From assembly GCA_005777805.1 (NCBI GenBank), contig SXLG01000090.1:1-39004 (forward strand): a stretch of DNA of 39,004 nt, in the 5' to 3' direction. Source of the DNA: Pseudomonadota bacterium (GTDB lineage: Bacteria; Desulfobacterota; Binatia; UBA12015). This document shows positions 1 through 8,186 of this stretch, in pieces; position 1 is the first letter of the stretch; every line of letters starts with the position of its first letter. Both the position numbers and the translations under genes were made by a program. A model generated the notes under the pieces. The model was given only the letters and a program-made list of their open reading frames with translations. It did not search any database and was not told the origin of the DNA.

Positions 1-17
1 CCCCTCCTGCCACGGCC

Positions 18-1007
18 TCACGACGTCATCTCGACGCGCGCCCCGGTCCGTGCCGAGCGGTAGCACGCCTCGGCGATCGCCACCGCCGCAGCGCCGTCGG
101 CGGCAGTCACCGGTGAGGGCCTCCCGTCCACCACCAGTGCGACGAAGTCGCTCAGGACCGCCGCGACGGTCGGCGCATCGGCGAGCGACTCGACCTGCAC
201 GACACGGCGATCCTCGAGCCGCTCGACGCGACCCAGCACATGATCGGCGGCGATCTGGCCGCCTTCGCCGATCAGCCGGATCTCGCCGTAGCGTGAGCGG
301 GTCGTGCGCGCCGCCGAAACCACCGCGTGCAGCGGAGCGTCAGCCCCGATCTCGACCTCGAGCAGCGCCGAGAACAGATCCTCTGTGCCCCGCGTCAAGA
401 TGCGCTCCGTGCGACAGAACACCGCGCCGACCTCGCCTCCGGAGAGATGACGCACCAGATCAAAACCATGCACGCCGGTGTGCAGCACGTTGCCACCTCC
501 CGATCGCGCGGGATCGTCGAGCCAGTCGAGGCGGCTCGGCTCGAAGCTCTGCCCGAGCACGATCTGGTGCAGCCGACCGAGGCCGGGCAACAGTTCGCGC
601 ACCCGGCGCACCACAGCCGACCAGCGCAGCGTGTGGGCGAGCAGACAGGGCAGGCCTGCGGCAGCGAGCGCATCGCGCAGGTGGCACGCCGTCGCCGCAT
701 CGATCGCCAGCGGTTTCTCCAGGAGAAGCGGCTTGCGCGCCCCGATACAGGCCTGCACGACGCGCGGATGGAGCACCGGCGGCACCACCGCCGCCACGGC
801 ATCGACCTCGCGCGCCGCGATCAGCTCTTCGAGCGAGGCGAAGAAGCGGGCGCCGACCTGAGCCGCCTGCGCCGCGCCGGCCTGGGCGTCCTGCCGGCAG
901 AGGGCGGCCAGCGTGAGTCCGGGCACGTCGCGCTGTGCATGCGTCAAGTATCGTGTGCCGTGCTTGCCGGCGCCGATCAGGCCCAGCCGCACGGCCGGCC
1001 GGGTCAT
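18..1007 (-). CDS. Gfo/Idh/MocA family NAD(P)-dependent oxidoreductase
   Basis: The 329-residue protein starts with a Rossmann beta strand and dinucleotide motif, LGLIGAGKHG (about residues 8-17). At about residues 97-99 it has the family signature EKP, whose lysine is the usual catalytic residue. The C-terminal half resembles the Gfo/Idh alpha/beta domain. These enzymes oxidise or reduce hydroxyl or keto groups on sugars, inositols and related compounds; the substrate cannot be read from sequence. The frame stays open 28 codons further upstream, but that stretch is low-complexity Ala/Gly/Arg, so I chose the ATG five codons before the Rossmann strand. It lies downstream of, and on the same strand as, the crotonase-fold gene with about 170 bp between them, so co-transcription is possible but unproven. 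Confidence 0.88.
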   Translation of the reverse strand: MTRPAVRLGLIGAGKHGTRYLTHAQRDVPGLTLAALCRQDAQAGAAQAAQVGARFFASLEELIAAREVDAVAAVVPPVLHPRVVQACIGARKPLLLEKPLAIDAATACHLRDALAAAGLPCLLAHTLRWSAVVRRVRELLPGLGRLHQIVLGQSFEPSRLDWLDDPARSGGGNVLHTGVHGFDLVRHLSGGEVGAVFCRTERILTRGTEDLFSALLEVEIGADAPLHAVVSAARTTRSRYGEIRLIGEGGQIAADHVLGRVERLEDRRVVQVESLADAPTVAAVLSDFVALVVDGRPSPVTAADGAAAVAIAEACYRSARTGARVEMTS

Positions 1008-1174
1008 CGTCCGCCCCGCGCCGAGCGTTGCTGCGGGCGCGACGAGGCTCCCGCGTCGGGTCGTGCCACCCGCGTGGCTGGCCTCGTGCACCTCACCCCG
1101 ACCCTCAGCTCCGCGCCACGCAGCGGTGGGCAGACACCCGAACCGCGGTGACGAGCGCGCGTGGGGTCACAGCA

Positions 1175-1918
1175 TCAGCCCCGGGCCGGGTTCAGGCGGG
1201 CAAAGACCTCCGGCGACAGGCCGGTGGCCGTGAAGCGATCGGTCCCGAGATCGGGGGGCTCGACCACCGCGCGGTTGGCCTCCGCCTGAAGCTTCGCCTT
1301 CTGGTAGCCGTAGCCGGATTCTGGATAGGCACCGAGCTTGGCCGCCAGCGCAAGACAACGCGCCTGGAGATCCTCGGGTGCCACCACTTCGTCGACCAGG
1401 CCGAGTTCGAGTGCGCGCTCGGGATCGACGGCGTCGCCCTGCAGCAAGACCTGCCGATGGAAGCGCGCGGGCAATGCGTGGCGCGCGATCTGGAAGGCAC
1501 CGTTGGGCAGGGGCAGGCCGAGTGCACTCTCGGTGACGCCGATCCGGTAAGTGGCCCGCGCCGCGATCCGGAAGTCGCAGGCGAGCATCAGGATGGCGCC
1601 GCCGGCGAGGGCATGGCCCGCGACCATCGCCACCGTCGGCTTGGGCAGGCGCCAGAGCCGGTAGACGCCGTCGCCCGCGCCACCCAGCGCGGCCAGACCG
1701 CCGATTCCCTTGGCGGCGATCTCTTTGAGATCGAGGCCGGCCGAGAAAAACTTGCCCGCGCTGCCGACCACCACCGCCCGGACGGCCGGATCGGCCGCGC
1801 AGGCATCGGCCTCGGCGCACAGGGCCGTGAGAAAGTCGGCGTTGATGGCGTTGGCCGGCGGCCGGTCGAGCCGCAGCAGCCGCACGCCGCCCTCGTGGTC
1901 GGAACGCTGGATGTTCAT
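1175..1918 (-). CDS. Enoyl-CoA hydratase/isomerase (crotonase) family protein, single-Glu type
   Basis: A 247-residue crotonase-fold protein. The two oxyanion-hole segments are visible: GSAGKFFSAGLDL (about residues 52-64) and AGHALAGGAILML (about 100-112). Classical enoyl-CoA hydratases use two glutamates. The first, in the GGGCEL-like segment, is replaced here by an aliphatic residue. The second is kept in GVTESALGL. This pattern matches delta3-delta2-enoyl-CoA isomerases, so isomerisation of unsaturated fatty acyl-CoA is more likely than hydration. A GGAG ribosome-binding site lies about 7 nt before the ATG. It diverges from the tetR-efflux operon across a 312-bp region that holds a palindromic operator. 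Confidence 0.85.
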   Translation of the reverse strand: MNIQRSDHEGGVRLLRLDRPPANAINADFLTALCAEADACAADPAVRAVVVGSAGKFFSAGLDLKEIAAKGIGGLAALGGAGDGVYRLWRLPKPTVAMVAGHALAGGAILMLACDFRIAARATYRIGVTESALGLPLPNGAFQIARHALPARFHRQVLLQGDAVDPERALELGLVDEVVAPEDLQARCLALAAKLGAYPESGYGYQKAKLQAEANRAVVEPPDLGTDRFTATGLSPEVFARLNPARG

Positions 1919-2230
1919 GGGCTCCGCTCAACGGATCCGGGCGGGGTTTTTCAAGCTCTCGGCGCGGGTCCGAGGCTGCCTTGGTGCATCCCGGAATCGC
2001 GGCGGCCCCCGAACGGGGGCACCGCATCGTCCAGCGAGTAGGCCTGGAAATCGACCGGCGGCACGGGCTGGGCGCACTCCGACTTCCGGGGTTGCGCGCA
2101 GAGAGGGGCTTGCGTTAACAGAACTGACCAGTCAGTTTCGTAAAAGATCAGCCCTGGGGAGTCTTCGGTGCCGCGTCGCGTCAGGTGACGGCACCGCCTC
2201 GCCCCGGCAATCCACGAGAGCCCCAGCCAG
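1919..2230. other. Divergent intergenic region between crotonase gene and tetR operon
   Basis: This 312-bp region separates two divergent genes. I see no convincing coding sequence in it: the open frames are short, lack a ribosome-binding site and resemble no family I recognise. The one clear element is the inverted repeat at 2122-2137, in the only AT-richer patch (about 2110-2150). Promoters for both directions should lie here, but I could not fix -35/-10 boxes with confidence. Confidence 0.6.
2122..2137. promoter_or_regulatory. TetR-type palindromic operator
   Basis: The sequence AACTGACCAGTCAGTT has two perfect 7-bp arms (AACTGAC and GTCAGTT) around a 2-bp centre. It lies about 93 bp before the tetR start, in a locally AT-richer stretch expected to hold the promoter. 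Size and symmetry fit operators bound by TetR dimers next to RND efflux operons, so autoregulation by the adjacent TetR protein is the simplest reading. It could also affect the divergent crotonase gene, whose start is about 200 bp away. Confidence 0.7.
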
Positions 2231-2848
2231 ATGCGCGGACGACAGAAAACCGATTCCAAGCGGGAGGAAATCCTGCTTGCCGCGACCTTCGAGTTCGCGC
2301 AGCGCGACTACGACCAGGTCCTGATGGACGACGTCGCGGCGCGGGCCGGCGTCGGCAAGGGTACGCTCTACCGCTACTTCCCGACCAAGGAAGAGCTGAT
2401 GCTCGCGAGCGTGCTGCGCGGGGTCGAGGAGACCCACACCGAGTTCCTGCGCATGTTCGAAGCCGAGGCACGGCTCGAAGATCTGATCGAGGACACCGTC
2501 GGCCGGATGCTCGTGTACTTCGCCGACAAGGGTGAGTTCCTGGCCCTGATGCAACGCTTCGAGCACCGCTTGCCGGAGGAAGATCGCGCGGGCTGGCTGC
2601 GGCGGCGCTCGGATGTGACCCGAGCGATCACGGGGGCTCTCCAGCGCGAGAATCTCTCCGGGCGAGCGCTGGCCGCGGAACCGGAGATCGCCGCCGATCT
2701 CTTGCTGGGCATGGTCCGCTCGGCGGTCCTGCAGATCGCGAACCGCCGCGACGAAGGCGCGATCCCGCATCTCGCCAGGCAAATTTCACACATCTTTCTG
2801 CACGGCGTGCTGCAGAGCGCGCCACGTCTCGCGGAGGTTTCGCAATGA
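2231..2848 (+). CDS. TetR/AcrR family transcriptional regulator
   Basis: A 205-residue protein with an N-terminal TetR helix-turn-helix at about residues 10-56. The segment ending in GVGKGTLYRYFPTKEELM is the diagnostic recognition helix and following helix. The C-terminal 140 residues would form the ligand-binding and dimerisation domain. It heads an operon: its stop overlaps the start of the adaptor gene by ATGA, so translation is likely coupled. By family precedent it represses the efflux genes until a hydrophobic ligand binds. The operator at 2122-2137 supports autoregulation. The ligand is not predictable. Confidence 0.93.
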   Translation: MRGRQKTDSKREEILLAATFEFAQRDYDQVLMDDVAARAGVGKGTLYRYFPTKEELMLASVLRGVEETHTEFLRMFEAEARLEDLIEDTVGRMLVYFADKGEFLALMQRFEHRLPEEDRAGWLRRRSDVTRAITGALQRENLSGRALAAEPEIAADLLLGMVRSAVLQIANRRDEGAIPHLARQISHIFLHGVLQSAPRLAEVSQ

Positions 2849-3954
2849 GTTCCCCGACGTCCCGTTCCGGAGCCCGCCCTCGTGCCCCGCGGGCGACTCT
2901 CGCCCTGGCGGGTACTTTCGCCTTGCTTACCGGCTGTAGCGGAACGAGTTCCGACCCCGAGGACGTTGCTGCTGGCGGGCCCGAACCGATCCACGTCACG
3001 CTGGCTCGCGTGGTCGAGGAGAAAGTCGAGCGGACGGTCTCGCTGGCCGGCACGCTCGAGGCCGATGCCCGCGCGCTGGTCGCCGCCGAGACCGACGGCC
3101 GTCTGCTCTCGTTCGAGGCCGACCTCGGCGACGCGGTGGCGGCGGACCAGGTCCTGGCGCGCCTCGACAGCGCGGCGACCGAGGCCCGTCTGCGCGAAGC
3201 CGATGCCGTGCTGGCTCAGGCCCGGGCCGAGGAGTCCCGCGCCCAGGAGCTGCGCGAGCGCGGCGTCGTATCCCAGCAACAATTCGACGATCTGGTGAGC
3301 CAGCTCACGGTCGCCGAGGCACGTCGCGATGTCCTGGCGATCAGCCTCGCCCATTCGACCATCCGTGCGCCCTTTGCCGGCCGGATCGCAGAGCGACTGG
3401 CCGACGTCGGCGGCTTCGTACGGACCGGCACCCCGCTCTTCGTCCTGGTGGCGGAGAACCCGCTGCGCCTGCGCGGCGAGATTCCCGAACGCTATGCCGC
3501 CGACCTCGCCGTGGGCGAACCCGTGCGTGGGCGCGTCGCGGCTTTCCCCGACGATCTCATCGAGGGACGACTGACGCGCATCAGTCCCGCCGCGGATCCC
3601 GACCGCCGCACGCTGGCCGTCGAGGCGCAGGTGCCCAATCCACACGGCCGCCTCAAGCCCGGATTCTTCGTCAAGGGTGATATCGTAACGCGCGACGAGC
3701 CCGCCCTCCTGATCCCGGCCGAGGCCATCGCCCGCCTCGCCGGCGTCGAGCGGGTATGGGTGATCGCCGCCGACAGCACCGCAACCACGCGCCAGATCAG
3801 CACCGGCGACCGGCTCGGAAGCCAGGTCGAGGTGCGCTCGGGCCTGCACGCCGGCGAACAGGTGGCCACCAGCGCCCTCTCCCAGCTCATCGAGGGCATG
3901 GCCGTCCGGGTGCGTCAGGCGAAACAACCGCGCCCTGAGGAGAAGCGCTCTTGA
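2845..3954 (+). CDS. RND efflux periplasmic adaptor (membrane fusion protein), lipoprotein
   Basis: This 369-residue HlyD/AcrA-family adaptor links an inner-membrane RND pump to an outer-membrane channel. It has a basic N-terminus, a hydrophobic segment and a lipobox ending LLTGC, with the modified cysteine at residue 31. A lipoyl-like half-domain follows (about 70-110), then a short alpha-hairpin (about 110-165), the second lipoyl half with TIRAPFAGRI, and beta-barrel and membrane-proximal domains to about residue 355. Its ATG overlaps the tetR stop by 4 bp, and its own TGA overlaps the TTG start of the RND gene. No TolC-like outer-membrane factor is encoded nearby, so the complex must borrow one. 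Confidence 0.93.
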   Translation: MSSPTSRSGARPRAPRATLALAGTFALLTGCSGTSSDPEDVAAGGPEPIHVTLARVVEEKVERTVSLAGTLEADARALVAAETDGRLLSFEADLGDAVAADQVLARLDSAATEARLREADAVLAQARAEESRAQELRERGVVSQQQFDDLVSQLTVAEARRDVLAISLAHSTIRAPFAGRIAERLADVGGFVRTGTPLFVLVAENPLRLRGEIPERYAADLAVGEPVRGRVAAFPDDLIEGRLTRISPAADPDRRTLAVEAQVPNPHGRLKPGFFVKGDIVTRDEPALLIPAEAIARLAGVERVWVIAADSTATTRQISTGDRLGSQVEVRSGLHAGEQVATSALSQLIEGMAVRVRQAKQPRPEEKRS

Positions 3955-6900
3955 GTCGCCTGGCCGAACTTTGTGTCCGCCGCCCGGTCTTCGCCACCAT
4001 GCTGGTCGGCGTCATCGTCGTGCTGGGCCTGCTGTCTCTTGGGCAGCTCGGCGTCGATCACTACCCGAAGGTCGAGTTCCCCTACACCTCGGTCATCACC
4101 ACGCTGCCTGGTGCGTCGGTCGAGGAGGTCGAGAGTCGGATCACCAAGCCCGTGGAAGAGGCGGCGACGCAGGTCGCGGGAATCGATTACATCCACTCCG
4201 AGAGTTCCGAGGGTGTCTCCAGTGTGCTGATCGCGTTTGAACTCGAACGCGACAGCGCCGAGGCGGCGCAGGATGTCCGCGACAAACTCGGGTTCGCCGT
4301 CGGCCAGTTGCCACGCGAAGCCGATGCACCTCTCATTGCACGCTTCGATTTCGATGCCATTCCGGTGCTCGGGCTGGCAGTGGCGGGAGATCACGACCCG
4401 CGCGAGCTCACCGAGATCGTCGATCGAAGGATCAAGGAGAGCCTCCAGACCGTCGCCGGCGTCGGTAGCGTCGACCTGCTCGGTGGCAACAAGCGTGCGA
4501 TCCAGATCGTGGTCGATCCCGACCGACTCGACGCCTACCGCCTCTCGATCGCCCAGATCCGTGCCGCCCTGCGGACACAGAACATCGAACTGCCCGGCGG
4601 ACGGGTCGATCAGGGCTCGCGCGAGCTGGTCCTGCGAACGCTCGGCCGCGTGCGCAGCATCCGGCAGCTCGAGGAGCTGGTCGTCGGCACGCTCGGCGAC
4701 CAACCGGTCACGCTCGCCGACGTGGCCTCGGTCGAGGACGCAGCCCTCGAAGCGCGCTCGCACGCCACTCTCGATGGGCACCCCGCCCTCGTGCTCAACA
4801 TCCGGAAGCAATCCGGGGCGAATACCGCCGAGGTGGCGCGCCGCGTCCGCGAACGGCTCGAAGTGCTTGCGCCCTCGCTGCCCAGCGACATTCGCATCGA
4901 AACCGTCAAGGACCAGAGCCGCTTCATCGAGGCCTCGATCGACGAGGCGAGCTTCCATCTCTTCCTCGGCGGCCTGCTCGTCGCGTTCTCGACGATCTTG
5001 TTCCTGCGCGACTGGCGCTCGACCATCATCGCCGCGCTGGCGATCCCGACCTCGATCATCGGCACCTTCACATTCCTGTGGATGTTCGACTTCACGATCA
5101 ACAACATCACGCTACTCGGGCTGATCCTCTCCATCGGCGTGGTGATCGACGACGCCGTCGTGGTGCTCGAGAACGTCCACCGTCACGTCGAAGAGAAGGG
5201 GCGCACTCCCTTCCAGGCCGCGATCGAGGGCACGCGCGAGATCGGGCTGGCTGTCATGGCGACCACCCTGTCTCTGGTCGTGATCTTCGTGCCGCTGGCC
5301 TTCATGTCGGGCATGTCGGGACGTTTCCTGCACGAGTTCGGAATCACGGTGGCGGTGGCGATCCTGATCTCCATGGTGGTGTCGTTCACGCTCACGCCCA
5401 TGATGTGCTCGCGCTTCCTGCGCCCCGTGGCGCACGGGCGCGGCCTGACCCGCGAGCAGGGCGTCTACGCCACGATCGAGAACGCTTACGGGCGGCTGCT
5501 GGCCGCCTCCCTGCGCCGTCGCTGGATCGTGGTCGCAGCCTCGGTGGCAACGATCCTCGCGATCATTCCGCTCTTCCTCGTGATCGGCAAGGATTTCCTG
5601 CCGGCCGACGACCAGGGCGAGTTCGAGATCAACATCCAGGCTCCGGAAGGATTTACTCTCGATCGGACCCGTGCCGCCGTCGGCGAGCTGTCGGAGCGCA
5701 TCGCCGAACTCACCGGCGTCGAGCATATTCTCGTTCAGGTCGGCTCGGGCGGCTTCGGCCAGGGCGAAGGGGATGTCACCGCAGGCGCGATCTACGCCAA
5801 GCTTGCTCCCCGGGACGAGCGCGATGTGAGCCAGGAAGAAGCCATGGGCCTGGCGCGGGAGATCACGGCCGAGTACCCGGAGCTGCGCGCCAGCGTCCAG
5901 GACGCAAATCCCTTCGGCGGCGGACGGCGCTCCGATTTTGAATTCGATATTGTCGGGCCGGACCTCGAGACCCTGGCCCGCCTCGGCGAGACCCTGGTCG
6001 AGCGTCTGCGCACGCTGCCCGGCTACGTCGACGTCGACATGTCGCTGGCGCTGCGCAAACCCGAGGCGCAGGTCGAGATCGACCGCCAGCGCGCCGCCGA
6101 TCTCGGTATCCGCGTCGAGGACATCGCCTCCACGCTACACACGCTCGTCGGCGGCGAGACCGTCGGCTTCTTCGAGGAAGACGACACCCAGTACGACATC
6201 CAGATGCGCGCCGCATTGCCCTTCCGCGACGATCCCCGCGCGATCCTCGACCTCAAGGTGGCCCGCCCCAACGGCGAGCTGATTCCACTCTCGTCGGTCG
6301 TCTCGATCCGGGAGGATCGGGGGCCTGCGGAGATCCGCCGCCTCGACCGCCAGCGCCGCGTCACGGTGCAGGCGAACCTCGACGGCGTAGCCCTCAGCGA
6401 CGCCGTGGCGCTCGCACAGAAGACGGTCGAGGAGGCCGGCCTCCCTCCCGGCCACGGCGTCCGCCTCTCGCATAATGCGCGTCAGATGAAGCATATGGCG
6501 ACCAATTTCGGCGCCGCTTTCCTGCTCAGCGCGATCTTCATGTACATGGTGCTCGCCGCGCAGTTCGAGAGCTTCATCTATCCGATTTCGATCCTGGTCT
6601 CGCTGCCCCTCTCGGTGCCCTTTGCACTCCTCTCGCTCATCCTGATGGGCGAGAATCTGAATCTCTACTCGATCCTCGGGCTCTTCATGCTCTTCGGCAT
6701 CGTCAAGAAGAACGGCATCCTGCAGGTCGACTACACCAACCAGCTCCGTGCCGCGGGCATGGCTCGCGACGAGGCGATCCTTCTCGCCAACCGCGTGCGC
6801 CTCCGCCCCATCCTGATGACGACCGTGATGCTCGTGCTCGGCATGGTGCCCATCGCTCTCGGTGGCGGTCCGGGTTCGGGCTCCCGGGCGTCGATGGCCA

Positions 6901-7094
6901 ACGTGATCATCGGCGGCCAGACCCTCTGCCTCGTGCTCACCCTGATCGGCACGCCCGTGGCGTATTCGCTGCTCGATGATCTGAGCGGCCTGTGGGCCCG
7001 TGTGCGCCAGCGTCGCACGATGCCGCTGGCGACGCCGGTCGTGGTCGAGGAACTGCCGCTGCCGGCAACCCCCGACGGCGCCGCCGGGGGTTGA
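3951..7094 (+). CDS. RND (HAE1/AcrB-type) efflux pump subunit
   Basis: The 1047-residue size is usual for proton-driven AcrB-type transporters. It has a first membrane helix at about 12-32, a large periplasmic loop, a block of helices, then the same layout repeated. In transmembrane helix 4, GVVIDDAVVVLENV (about 396-409) carries the paired aspartates of the proton relay. In the second half, GIVKKNGILQVDY (about 915-927) carries the relay lysine. Translation starts at TTG, one base before the adaptor's stop codon, with GAGGAG about 9 nt upstream; this is the only start consistent with the conserved N-terminus. The substrate is probably a hydrophobic or amphiphilic compound; the specific one is unknown. 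Confidence 0.95.
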   Translation: MSRLAELCVRRPVFATMLVGVIVVLGLLSLGQLGVDHYPKVEFPYTSVITTLPGASVEEVESRITKPVEEAATQVAGIDYIHSESSEGVSSVLIAFELERDSAEAAQDVRDKLGFAVGQLPREADAPLIARFDFDAIPVLGLAVAGDHDPRELTEIVDRRIKESLQTVAGVGSVDLLGGNKRAIQIVVDPDRLDAYRLSIAQIRAALRTQNIELPGGRVDQGSRELVLRTLGRVRSIRQLEELVVGTLGDQPVTLADVASVEDAALEARSHATLDGHPALVLNIRKQSGANTAEVARRVRERLEVLAPSLPSDIRIETVKDQSRFIEASIDEASFHLFLGGLLVAFSTILFLRDWRSTIIAALAIPTSIIGTFTFLWMFDFTINNITLLGLILSIGVVIDDAVVVLENVHRHVEEKGRTPFQAAIEGTREIGLAVMATTLSLVVIFVPLAFMSGMSGRFLHEFGITVAVAILISMVVSFTLTPMMCSRFLRPVAHGRGLTREQGVYATIENAYGRLLAASLRRRWIVVAASVATILAIIPLFLVIGKDFLPADDQGEFEINIQAPEGFTLDRTRAAVGELSERIAELTGVEHILVQVGSGGFGQGEGDVTAGAIYAKLAPRDERDVSQEEAMGLAREITAEYPELRASVQDANPFGGGRRSDFEFDIVGPDLETLARLGETLVERLRTLPGYVDVDMSLALRKPEAQVEIDRQRAADLGIRVEDIASTLHTLVGGETVGFFEEDDTQYDIQMRAALPFRDDPRAILDLKVARPNGELIPLSSVVSIREDRGPAEIRRLDRQRRVTVQANLDGVALSDAVALAQKTVEEAGLPPGHGVRLSHNARQMKHMATNFGAAFLLSAIFMYMVLAAQFESFIYPISILVSLPLSVPFALLSLILMGENLNLYSILGLFMLFGIVKKNGILQVDYTNQLRAAGMARDEAILLANRVRLRPILMTTVMLVLGMVPIALGGGPGSGSRASMANVIIGGQTLCLVLTLIGTPVAYSLLDDLSGLWARVRQRRTMPLATPVVVEELPLPATPDGAAGG
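7067..7092 (+). terminator. GC-rich stem-loop at the 3' end of the RND gene
   Basis: Arms AACCCCCG and CGGGGGTT form an 8-bp stem around a 10-nt loop, ending on the stop codon. There is no T-tract, so this is only a candidate 3'-end structure separating the efflux operon from the DUF35/thiolase operon. Confidence 0.3.
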
Positions 7095-7233
7095 GGGCCC
7101 CTCGCCGGCGCGGACCGAGCAGCACCGCATCGAGAGACGTTTGCGCAGCGCGCGTTCCGGGCGCTAGCAGAGGCGTGGGTCCGAGACTGCGACACCAAGG
7201 CAGACCCGAGATCATCGCCGACGAGGAGAACCC

Positions 7234-7695
7234 GTGGGAGAAACCGAGACAGGCGGAGAGACACTGCGCGCCAGACACGTGCTCGAGTACCCGTTCCGGC
7301 GCTCGCTCGGCCCGATCCTCGAGCGCTTCTTCACCGGACTCACCGAGCAGCGCTTCGTCGGCAGCCGCCTCGACGACGGCCGCGTGGTCGTCCCGCCCGC
7401 CGAGTTCGACCCCGTGACGGCCGCGGCACTCGGTGCCGACCGGCTCACCGAGGTCGGCCCCGGGGGAGTGGTGACCACCTGGACCTGGGTCGGCGCGCCC
7501 GGCCCCAAACATCCGCTCGACCGGCCCTTCGCCTGGGCCCTGATCCGACTCGACGGCGCCGACGCGCCCTTCCTGCACGCGGTGGACGTGGCTCAGGAGA
7601 GCGCCATGCGCACCGGTCTGCGCGTCAAGCCACGCTGGGCGGCGGCACCGGTGGGGTCGATTCGCGACGTCGCGTGCTTCGAGGCGGAGGCTTGA
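7234..7695 (+). CDS. DUF35-type OB-fold protein lacking the zinc-ribbon cysteines
   Basis: A 153-residue protein starting at GTG with GAGGAG 5-10 nt upstream. The layout is that of the DUF35/OB-fold acyl-CoA-associated family: an N-terminal helix (LGPILERFFTGLTEQRFVG), a short region where the rubredoxin-like zinc ribbon normally sits, then an OB-fold with GGVVTTWTWV and HAVDVAQESAMRTGLRV. The CxxC...CxxC knuckles are absent: the equivalent stretch reads SRLDDGRVVVPPAEFDP, with no cysteine. It lies 2 bp before a second DUF35 gene that keeps all four cysteines. A non-metal partner subunit that pairs with one of the downstream thiolase-like proteins is plausible by analogy with ChsH2-Ltp2. Confidence 0.75.
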   Translation: MGETETGGETLRARHVLEYPFRRSLGPILERFFTGLTEQRFVGSRLDDGRVVVPPAEFDPVTAAALGADRLTEVGPGGVVTTWTWVGAPGPKHPLDRPFAWALIRLDGADAPFLHAVDVAQESAMRTGLRVKPRWAAAPVGSIRDVACFEAEA

Positions 7696-7697
7696 AC

Positions 7698-8186
7698 ATG
7701 GCGGATCCGGTCAAGAGCATCGTCACGCCGATCCGGCTCGAATACGACTACACGCCGGGCCGCGCGACCTCGCGCTTCCTGCGCGGGATCGCGCGGCACT
7801 GCATTCTCGGACAGGAATGCCCGAAATGTCACAAGGTCTACGTTCCGCCGCGCGGCTCGTGCCCGGCTTGTGCCGTACCGACCGAGCGCGAGGTCGAGGT
7901 GCGCGACACGGGAACCGTCGTCACCTTCTCGATCATTCGCGTCCCCTCGGAGAACATCCACTTCGAGCTGCCCTACGCCGCGATCAGCGTCCTGCTCGAC
8001 GGCGCCGGCATCCCCTTCTTCCACGTTGTGCAGGATATTCCGCTCGACCAGGTGCGGATGGGCCTCCGGGTCCGGGCGCGCTGGGTTGCTACCGAGGCAC
8101 TGGCACCGACCATCGCGAGCATCGAGTGTTTCGTCCCTTCGGGCGAACCCGACGCCCCGTGGGAAAGCTTCCGGGAGCATTCCTGA
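7698..8186 (+). CDS. Zn-ribbon/OB-fold DUF35 protein (acyl-CoA-associated)
   Basis: A 162-residue DUF35 protein. The zinc ribbon is intact: CPKCHKVYVPPRGSCPAC (about residues 42-59) has four cysteines in two CxxC pairs. The OB-fold follows, with TGTVVTFSIIR and a final strand near VRARWV. These proteins bind acyl-CoA and pair with thiolase-like aldolases or thiolases in steroid and fatty-acid degradation. The ATG at 7698 is preceded by GGAGG, 8-12 nt upstream; an in-frame start eight codons earlier lies inside the previous gene and is less likely. The stop overlaps the next gene by one base (TGATG), indicating a tightly coupled operon. Confidence 0.88.
   Translation: MADPVKSIVTPIRLEYDYTPGRATSRFLRGIARHCILGQECPKCHKVYVPPRGSCPACAVPTEREVEVRDTGTVVTFSIIRVPSENIHFELPYAAISVLLDGAGIPFFHVVQDIPLDQVRMGLRVRARWVATEALAPTIASIECFVPSGEPDAPWESFREHS

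Noticed and set aside
1951-2259. Minus-strand frame of 102 codons in the crotonase-tetR gap
   Set aside because: It spans the palindromic operator, has no ribosome-binding site and matches no family I recognise.
2374-3927. Minus-strand open frame of about 517 codons
   Set aside because: It overlaps the tetR and adaptor genes, which have strong family signatures and coupled starts. The product resembles reverse-complement noise.
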